From NCBI RefSeq assembly GCF_001989995.2, contig NZ_JAHGUP010000036.1:1-38779 (forward strand): DNA of 38,779 nucleotides, read 5' to 3'. Of the stretch, positions 1 through 9,600 are shown one piece after another (position 1 is the first letter of the stretch; the number at the start of each line of letters is the position of its first letter). A model generated the notes under the pieces. The model did not search any database, had not been told where the DNA came from, and saw only the letters and a list, made by a program, of their open reading frames with translations. The translations under genes and the position numbers were made by a program. The DNA comes from Vibrio anguillarum (lineage in GTDB: Bacteria; Pseudomonadota; Gammaproteobacteria; Enterobacterales; Vibrionaceae).

Positions 1-182
1 ACACCCCAGTACAACACTTTAATCTTATCGCGCTGTTTATTGGTAAACAGGAACAGCGCACCGCTGCCAAGAGGCAAGTCAGTATCATTTTCGATAATCG
101 CTGCAAGGCCGTTGATGGACTTTCTAAAATCGACGCTTTCACGATAAAGGTAAATGTCTGGAGCGCTGAGCATACCTTTCAT
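1..182 (-). CDS. tnpB: IS66-family accessory protein TnpB (Orf2), N-terminal part, runs off the window
   Basis: The minus strand from the ATG at 182 encodes a protein beginning MKGMLSAPDIYLY, followed by a VDFRKSINGL segment, which is the typical N-terminus of the IS66 Orf2 (TnpB) family. The reading frame is open to base 1, so about 60 residues are visible. Its ATG overlaps the stop of the upstream small gene (ATGA), the usual translational coupling in IS66 elements. TnpB is an accessory protein needed for transposition in studied IS66 elements; its exact biochemical role is unclear. Confidence 0.8.
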   Translation of the reverse strand, partial: MKGMLSAPDIYLYRESVDFRKSINGLAAIIENDTDLPLGSGALFLFTNKQRDKIKVLYWG

Positions 183-496
183 GACAACGCTCCAATGAGT
201 TCAGCAAGATAGGTGGCTGGCGTGCCTTGAGGAATGCTCAGCTCCACATCATTGATGAGAAGTGTCATGTTCGCCGTAGCTATCTGGGCCTGATACTTGG
301 TTGTCTTTTCAACGATTTCGGCTCTAACAAATCCGACAGATTCCGATTGGTTTGCTGTTTGGAGTTGACGCCGTTTGGCGAAGAACGTGGATAAACTCAG
401 TCCATGCTCTTCACAAAAAGCGCGTTGGGTAACACTGCTACTTTCATATTGTTCAAACAGTGATTGCCATTCTAGGTTGGTGCGTCGTTTTGCCAT
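179..496 (-). CDS. tnpA: IS66-family accessory protein TnpA-like (Orf1), putative DNA-binding
   Basis: This 105-aa protein starts MAKRRTNLEWQSLFEQYESS and contains the segment VTQRAFCEEHGLSLSTFFAKR (about residues 22-42), a helix-turn-helix of the kind found in the first small protein of IS66 elements. It probably binds the element ends as part of the transposition complex. The gene lies just inside the element end at 576 and overlaps the following tnpB by ATGA. A good ribosome binding site (GGAGAG in minus-strand sense, about 505-515) precedes the ATG. Length and order are normal for the family. Confidence 0.8.
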   Translation of the reverse strand: MAKRRTNLEWQSLFEQYESSSVTQRAFCEEHGLSLSTFFAKRRQLQTANQSESVGFVRAEIVEKTTKYQAQIATANMTLLINDVELSIPQGTPATYLAELIGALS

Positions 497-576
497 TTCA
501 ACTCTCCTTTGGGTTGGAGAGATGATCTTATTCTTCGTGCTGAAAGATTAGAATGCGGGGTTCGTGGTGCGCTTAC

Positions 577-682
577 GTCTCAACTTCTGGTTTTTTCTTT
601 GAAAATTATCCAATTAGCTAGCGAAACCTCTATCTGTGTATTTTACTTAAGGTAGATAACTACGATTCACGGATGAGAAAAA
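577..682 (+). other. Short upstream region of the giant adhesin gene, bordered by the IS66 end
   Basis: Only about 106 bases separate the end of the IS66 element from the adhesin start. The stretch is AT-rich. A Shine-Dalgarno-like GGATGAG (671-677) stands 5 bases before the ATG at 683. I see no convincing sigma-70 promoter with both hexamers, so the native promoter may have been displaced by the insertion or be weak. Outward transcription from the IS is another possibility. Confidence 0.4.
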
Positions 683-3600
683 ATGGCTAACAAAAAAAAC
701 GTCGAAACAAAAAAGAAAAATACAGAAATAAAAATTAAAAAAAGTAGCGAGCTAGAACAAAAGAAACGAACGCAAAAAAAGAAGCTCAGACTGCATTCGC
801 ATCTAAAGGTTAATATCCCTCTTTTTCAATCACTCATTATGATATTGCCGTCATTGGCTAAACACGCATCTGCCGAGGGGGTAGACAATTACAGCAATGA
901 GGCAAATCGAGCAACGGAAAATAGCGTGGCAGAAAAAGACGTCACCGATGACCATGGTAAAGCAAACTCATCGGCGGTTACTCATCAAGAGTCTCCAACG
1001 AGTGAAAACCACGTAGGATCAACCTTAAGTGTAAGTCATGCTCCCCATGGTTCGAATTCTCACTTGGTCCCTTCTCATCATTTGTCGACGTTTTCTCACC
1101 CGCAAGTCCATTACATTCCTTCGATATCGATGCCAACCATATCCTTAGAAAGTAACGGCCAGCCCACTCATTCAAATAATACGCCTCCGACAACTCCCGC
1201 TTCGCCAGTCACCTTTGTGTCAGAGGTAATAAAAGGTGCGTACGGAGAACTCCATGTTGATGCAAATGGTCAATACACATTTGTCCTGAACCCTAACTCT
1301 CCTCAATATATTCTGTTAAATCAGAACAAACATGGCACAGACCATTTTGTTTTAAACCTATCTGACGGTTCTAAGATTGTTGTTCAGATCCCAGTGACAG
1401 GTAAGCAAGACACGCCGACCATTTCTGGTGATTTAGCAGGTGTGGTAACGGAAGATCACAAAGTTGATTCACACGGTTTGCTACATGCGAACGGCAAAAT
1501 TGATGTCATTGACCCTGACCAAAATGAAAGTTCGATGAAACCCGAAGTGCTCGCAGGTAAATATGGTTCACTATCCATAGACGCTGATGGACACTGGCAA
1601 TATCACGTAGATAATTCTCTCTCTAATATTCAAGCGTTAACTTCTGCCACTTCGCTGCACGAAAGTTTCGTCATTCACACTCAAGATGGCACACCGCAAA
1701 CACTCGATATGACCATTGGTGGCAACGATGATAATGCCGTTGTAACGGGTATCGATACAGGCGTGGTAACGGAAGATGTAACGACACAAATCCAAGGTCA
1801 ACTTACCGTCAATGACTCAGATCTTGGAGAGAATCATTTTCAAGCCTCACAAATTAATGGTCATTTGGGTACGTTAACTATCACCAAAGATGGTGCGTGG
1901 ACGTACGCTCTCGACAACAGTAACCCTGCAGTTCAAAGACTTGCCCAAGGCTCTACTGCGACAAATATCATTACTGTTCATTCTGCCGATGGGACAGCAC
2001 ATCAAGTCACAGTCACGATTACTGGTACTGGAGATGCGGCCACCATTGGTGGAGTGGATACTGGTTCAATAATCGAGAATACCGCTGGCGTTAACATGTC
2101 TCCTGATTATGCCCAACCAGGCATAGCCACACTCGGCAATACAACACTCTATGCTGATGGCAAGCTCACCATTACAGACCCTGATACGGGTGAGTCTATT
2201 TTTGAAAAGCAAGGTAGCAGTGGCTACCACGGTACCTATGGAGATCTGATTCTACAAAATGACGGTACATGGCATTATCACGCCGATGCCGGACATAGAG
2301 CCGCTACTGATGGCGTAGCAACAACGCGTGGCACTGCAATTGACCAACTTGGTGAAGGGCAAAGCTTAACCGATACGATTACAGTCCATTCAAAAGATGG
2401 TACAACACACGATATTGTCATCACCATTCACGGCAGTAACGACAGACCTTACTGTTCATCTGAAGTGGTGCTTGCAAATGGCAGTGAAGATACACGCCAA
2501 ACCTTAACCACTGCGCAACTATTAGCCAATACCGTCGATGTCGATGCCAATGACGCCGGTAAACTAACCATTGAAAACCTGCATGCTGACCATGGATCCA
2601 TTCTAAACAATGCCGATGGCACGTTTACCTTTACCCCAGAAAAAGACTATAACGGCGATGTACACTTCCGCTATGACGTTAAAGATGCACACGGTGGTGT
2701 GACGCACACAGGCGCATCAACGACACTCTCGGCGGTTGATGATGCGGCGGTCATCACAGGGACGGGCGGGCATCTGCTTGAGGAAGATAATCTCTATTAC
2801 GGCTACACGATTAAAACAAGTGGTCAGTTTCAGGTCGTTGATCCTGATGGGCCAGGCCAGTCGAAGTTTCCGGACGGTTTGCACCACCACACCGGAACTC
2901 TTGGTGGAACGTTGCAACTCTATGGCAATGGTAACTATTTTTACCATATTGATAATAGTACGGTTAATCACCTTGCGAAGGGACAAGAAGCTAAGGAAAC
3001 CTTTACTATTCACAGTGTCGATGGAACGCCACATCAGGTTGAATTCGTTATCGAAGGGACCAATGATGCGCCTGTTGCAAATATTGTGACCTTGTCTAAT
3101 GGTATTGAAGATACCCACTACCAAATGCAAGCAAGTCAGTTTGGTTTTACTGATGTTGATAGTGGCGACACATTACATGCCATCACAATCACAGATATCC
3201 CAGCAGTATCCCAAGGTAAATTTGTGCTTGATGGACAAGAGGTAAGTGCGGGTCAAAGTATATCAACTGCCGATATCAGCAAACTACAATTTGTACCGAC
3301 CAAAGACTTTAATGGTGATGTACAATTTAAATATACCGTTAACGATGGTCGTACAGATTCAGTAGAAGCAACGAATACCTTGCACATAGCCAATACAGAT
3401 GATGCTTCAGTTATTTCAGGTGATAGACAAGCTGTTGTTAATGAAGGTGATATTGGCGATACCGTTACTGCTACAGGGCAGTTATCAATTACAGATGTTG
3501 ATACTGGAGATAATCCAAGCTTTATAGATGTAGCATCAACGGCGACAACATACGGCCATATTGAAATGCGCAATGGCCAATGGACCTATACACTAGACGA

Positions 3601-6600
3601 GAGCAAAGTTCAGCATCTCGATCCCGATCAACCTGCGGTACAGGATCACTACACATTTAAAGCCAGTGATGGCTCGACGCAAATTGTAGATATCACCATT
3701 CAAGGCACCAACGATAAACCTATCATCGAGTCAGCACACGCAGCGGCGGTAGGCACATCAAGCACCTTAAAATTACAAGATGTTGACGTAATCTCAAACC
3801 CAACAGGCGCCAACATTAATGTTGCGCCAAGCAATGCAGAAAATATGGCGCGTTGGGGGACTGATCAGGTCGGTGTCGGATCAGGGGTAAAATTAGTCGG
3901 ACTATATAAACCTGGATCAGATCATAACTGGATAACAAACCCTGCAACAACAACAACAGCACATAGTGGCGCAGGTGGCTTCAGCCGAATTGATAACCAT
4001 GATTGGTGGCATACAAATGGAGTTCCAGATACAGTAAACACAGGCTCTGGCGGAGCAACGGGCCATGGCAATGCATGGACAGGCGGGATAGCTGTATTTG
4101 AAGATAACACAGGCCATCAGACAATTGCGATTGTAAATCGTGTTTGTACAGGCGGTGGCAGTGAAGTAGATTACCTCTACTATCACTCATATCAACACCT
4201 ACAAGTAGGTAATACTGTTTATAGTGGCACTGCAACTGCAGGTGAAACAATCAATGTGATGGACGGTAATCATCAAATAGCCTCTGTTATTGCCGATACT
4301 AATGGCCATTGGGAAATTTCTGCAAGCAATTTAACTGATGGTAAACATACTATACATGTCGAAAATAGCGCAGGTGAACATTCTGCTGAAACTATTTTAC
4401 AAGTCAGTGGCCATACGGTTCAAAATATTACGCCTGCAGCACTTAATGCAGAAATAAAAGAAGATGCAGCTCAAACAACAATCAATGGTGAATTAAGAAC
4501 ATCAGATGTTGATACAGGCGATACTGCAAGTTTCACGGTACAAGCTGATCACGCAACTAAATATGGCCATTTCTCCATAGATAGTAATGGCCATTATCAT
4601 TTCACCATTGATAATAATAATGCTGACGTTGATCACCTTGGTGTACATCAGACATTAACTGAAGTCATTCCAGTGACCTCAACTTCAACAGATGGTACTT
4701 CAGTTACCACAAATGTCACAATCACTATTCAAGGCTCACTAGATAAGCCAATTCTAAATGCGACAGCACCAGATGCACAGCAAGGCACCACTATTGCGTT
4801 AAATTTAAATGTGGCTACAACAGATACGGGTGGTGATACTGAAGATCTGTTAATAAAAATTAGCGGTTTACCTGATGCAGCTACACTAAATCATGGTACA
4901 CACGATGCGGTTGCAAAAATGTGGGTTCTTCATAAATCAGACCTTAATGGTTTAGAACTTAACCTTCATAACGCTAACTTTCATGGGGATTTGCATTTTA
5001 ATGCAACAGCAACAGCTTCAGCAGGAGGTGAATCTCAATCAGCAACACAAGCTATTTCTTTATTTGTAAATGCGCCTCCTTCAGTTACTTCCGGAGTAAC
5101 TAGCAGCAAAGCTGAAGACTCAGGAATGGGTGCAATAGATCTTCTTTCTGGTGCTACTGATGCTGATACAGGCGATACATTATCTGTTGGCCATATCGAA
5201 TATCAAATAGGTACAGCCTCAAAAACATCAACAGTTCCTTCATTTTTAACGATGAGTAAAGGTGGACATATACTCATTGTTAATTCTAATACACCTGAGT
5301 TTCAACATTTAGCTGTAGGTGAGACTGAAACAGTTAAGATCACTTATAATATAACGGATAGTCATGGTGGAACAGTTCAACAGTCTGCGACATTAACTGT
5401 TACGGGCACAAACGATTCCCCAGTCATAACAGGCTCTACAACAGCGAAAACAGTTACGGAAGATGGCGCAAGCGCGACAATAGACCTTCTTAGCGGAGCC
5501 ACGGATGTGGATGGCGATACGCTGTCTATTGCCGGTATTGAAACCAGCATCGATGGTGCAGCCGCAACCAGTGGGCTTGCTGCCGGGCTGACTTTAGGTG
5601 CTGACGGACACACAATCACCGTCGACCCTTCTAACAAGGCATTCCAAGATATAGCAGCCGGTGTTACTCGCAACATCACCGTGAGTTTTAACGTTGACGA
5701 TGGGCATGGTGGGACAGTCCCGCGAACAGCACAAGTTGAAGTGGTAGGAACCAACGACCGACCAACGGTGACGTTATTTAGTCAGATGGCTGCGACAGAC
5801 GAAGATCGTGCTATCACGCTTACCAAAGCTCAGATTCTAACGGGAATTGGTGCGAAGGATGTAGATGGTGATTCGCTGTCAATAACTGACCTCAACGTTA
5901 GCAGTCACGGAACCTTGGTTGATAACCACGATGGAACCTATACGATCACCCCTGACGCTAACTTTCATGGCCACTTAATGATTGTAGGTAAGGTCTCTGA
6001 TGGTTCCGAATCGCGACCATTTGCTAATCCTCTAGTAGTGAGTTCAGTTAACGATGCAGCAAAGGTCGTGGCGACGGCTGCTACCACCAAAGAAGACACT
6101 GATATCATCCTGACTAAAGCACAGCTTTTGGCTGGAGCGACCGACGTAGATGGCGACACCCTGGATATCAACAGCGTAACTGTTAATGGTGGCCACGGCA
6201 CAGTAACAGATAATCACGATGGTACTTGGACGCTGCATCCTGAAGAAAATTACAAGGGTGACATCACTTTAGGCTACAAGGTCAACGATGGCACCGCGGA
6301 TGTCGATAATCACATGACCGTGGCGGTGACATCGGTTACCGACGCTGCGGATATAAACCTTTCTGTTGCACCGCCAAAAGGCTTTCAGACGGATTCTGCC
6401 CATCATCTTTCAATCGATGCGATACTTAATCCTGATGGCGGTGGTGACCACACAGCCAGAGACGACGGAAATTCGCTGACCTTTGAAATGGGGATCACGC
6501 TTGATAAGAGCGAGACGTACCACAATGGTGATGTGATTGCGCAGTACGGTGGGCATATTAGTAGTCCAGGTAAATTGGATTATGCTCAAATGCATTATTA

Positions 6601-9600
6601 TTCGGATGGTTCGAGAATAGGGAACGGCGGAGTAACCCTTACAAACCCCCACAGTGTTACCGTCTGGATTTCGGGCATGGATCCTATTGAAACCCACATT
6701 GATATTACCGATGGCAAACTCCACCGATTAACGGTGGTTGTGGATGAAGGGCAAGGCAATAAAGCGCCCACCATGTCGATATTCGATAATGGTAAGCCTG
6801 TTGATTACCCTGATGGTTCAAACTCTGAAAGTATGCCAACGCATTATCTAGGCGACAGCGGTTCGAGTGAGCATTATTTAACAGCACCGAAAGCTGGCTT
6901 TACAATAACGGAAAATGGCTTTCTTGAGGCTTCAACTATCTCGATCCCTTACGGCGGTGGCCACGCGAATGTGCCCACGTCTCTTACCGAGCGTGCAGGC
7001 TCGACCGAGCTTGTTATCGGAACGGGTCGAAGCCCTATATCACTTGGAGATGGGCGTTATGCTACTGGATATGATCATGGCCATATTGTCTGGAGTCACG
7101 GTTCGAATCACGACGGCGGAAACGTACCTCCCATTACACCCATCGTCGCAACGATCGAACACGTAACGGTAGTAAAAGAAGCAGTTGCAGCGTCTCAGGT
7201 AGCTCAAGGGCCACTCGGTGAGCAGGGTCTAGATCCAAAACATGTGTTGATCGATCTAGGGGTGAACGGGGCAGGTATTGTTGACCATACCGGGCTCCAC
7301 AGCACCGTAGTTCCTTCTGGGTCAGACCATTCGCACGTGATAAACACGGCAGGAATCAATGTTACCAATGACCCACACCACTTAGTCATCAATGCCGATG
7401 TGACACCACACGATAAAGACGATGCTCTTCAAGCTGTTCATCTGCACGGCTTGCCCGTTGGCTCAGTTGTCACTGATGGAGCGCATACGCACACCATCGA
7501 TGCGACGGACCAAAAAGATGGCTTAGATATTTTGGGCTGGACACGAAGCTCTATCGAGGTTCGAATCCCGGCTGGTGTAAATCACAATGCTATTATCACC
7601 GTGGAGGCAACCACTCAAAATCCGGATGGAACCCACGCGCATAGCGCTTCATCTGCGCCGGTAATACTCGACCCTGCTCACGCGGGCGATGTGATTGTGT
7701 CTGCTCCGCCTATCAGCGGAATTGAGGATAAAGGACCCTACGATTTAAGTTTAACGGCTCTTGATCCCTCAGATCCCCACGCTGCTATAACTTTCGTTGT
7801 TTCAGGCTTACCAGCTGGCGCAACACTCAGCGCAGGTAGCTACGATACGCACACCAAAACCTGGACAATTTCACCAAGTGAGACGAATGGGTTGCAGATT
7901 ACTCTGCCGAAGGACTTCTCTGGCAGTGTGACGCCCCACATTACAGCAACGTCGAGTGCCGGTCATAGTCACAGTGTTGACGTAGTCGGTAGCATTACGG
8001 ACACCCCAGATACCGCGGTAATTTCAGGCACCGATAGCGCGAATATCACAGAAGATATTCACGTACAGTCGTCGGGTGTCATTATGACCAACCAGAATCA
8101 ACTCAATGTACAGGACCCAGACGCAGGTGAAGCCCTGTTTACACCTACTGGCACTCCATCGGGGGCGGGTAGTACAGCAACGGGTAGCTGGGTTGCAGGT
8201 GATAAGGGTATAGGGCAGTTCATTCTGCATGCTGACGGACGTTGGCTCTACAAGGTTGACAACGATAACACTCATATTAACAGTCTCGGCGATGGTGATA
8301 CCTTTACCGAAACCTTAACCGTTCAAACTAAGGATGGTACAACACACCAACTGACGTCGACGATTCATGGTACTAACGACCAACCTGTCATTGATGCTAC
8401 TTCAGCCGTTACTGCTATTGAAGGTGGCCATACTGCGCATAAAGGGCAAATCACAACAACAGATGTTGATACGGGTGATAGCGCTACTTACACGGTAATT
8501 ACGCCAACAACGGGTCAGCATGTTCCAGGCTTTACACTTAATGCAGATGGTAGTTATGAGTTTGATGCCACCGATGCGGGTTACGATCATTTAGCATTAG
8601 GTAAAACTGAACAAGTAAGCGTTTCTGTAACGGTAACTGATGGCGCAGGCGCTACGGATCAAAAAGATTTAATCATTACAATCACTGGCACCAACGACAG
8701 ACCAACGGTTGTTTCGTCACTTGCTCAGCATATTCATTCGATTGATGAAGATACAACACAACACTTTAGCGCTAAAGATTTTGGTTTTATCGATAAAGAT
8801 CACGGCGACCAGTTTGACCATATAACGATCACCGCACTGCCAGATGCTTTTAAAGGGCAATTTGAGTATAACGGCCACCCTATCACCATTCCTTTGGATG
8901 TGTTGACGGCTGATATCAGTAAAATAACCTTTGTACCTGCTCAAAATTATAACGGCGGCGTGCAATTTGGCTTTACCGTAAATGATGGACATACCGATTC
9001 CTTTCCTAAAATAGGTAATTTCGAAATCATACCGGTCGATGATATTTCTACGGTTAGTGGTACTGATACATTGTCAATGACTGAAGGGAGTGCCGCCAAT
9101 ACCCATGCAGACTTAACCGTCGCCAAAGGAGCATGGCTAGCGAATGTTGATGGCCATTTTGACTTCCCAGACGTCGTAGCTAATGACCCTAATGCAGGGC
9201 GTTGGTATGCAATAACGGGGGCCGGTGTAGCGGGAGGCGCAGCCCATGGTATGAAAATTGAAACAACACAATGGGTCATGAACATGGGAGACCCAAATTA
9301 CGGTCATAATGGCTATATGACATTTACCCGTAATACCAATAGTGCCACTGCTTCCTATAATGCAGTAGACCGTGTCGAGGGAGATTTACTCATTAATGAC
9401 CCAGACACAGTACCAGCAACCTTTATTGATGTAACCGATAGTTTGGGTGATAACGGTTATGGCAATTTTTCAATGCATAATGGGCACTGGTCGTTTGTTG
9501 GTGGTGACAAAACCACTGCGCTAGCGGATGGCGAAAAAGCGACCGAGACCTTTACATTTAATACCTCCGATGGTGTGACACATCAGGTGACCGTTAACCT

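Larger units (their letters stand above)
1..576 (-). mobile_element. IS66-family insertion sequence, right-terminal part (continues beyond the left edge)
   Basis: Two overlapping small genes of IS66 type (a TnpA-like gene followed by the start of a TnpB-like gene) lie on the minus strand. The sequence GGTGCGCTTAC ends at 576; read on the minus strand it gives GTAAGCGCACC, the kind of terminal inverted repeat that begins with GTAAGCG in IS66-family elements. The element therefore ends at about 576 and the following bases GTCTCAAC (577-584) would be one copy of an 8-bp target duplication. The large transposase and the other end are outside the window, so I cannot say whether the copy is intact. 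Confidence 0.8.
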
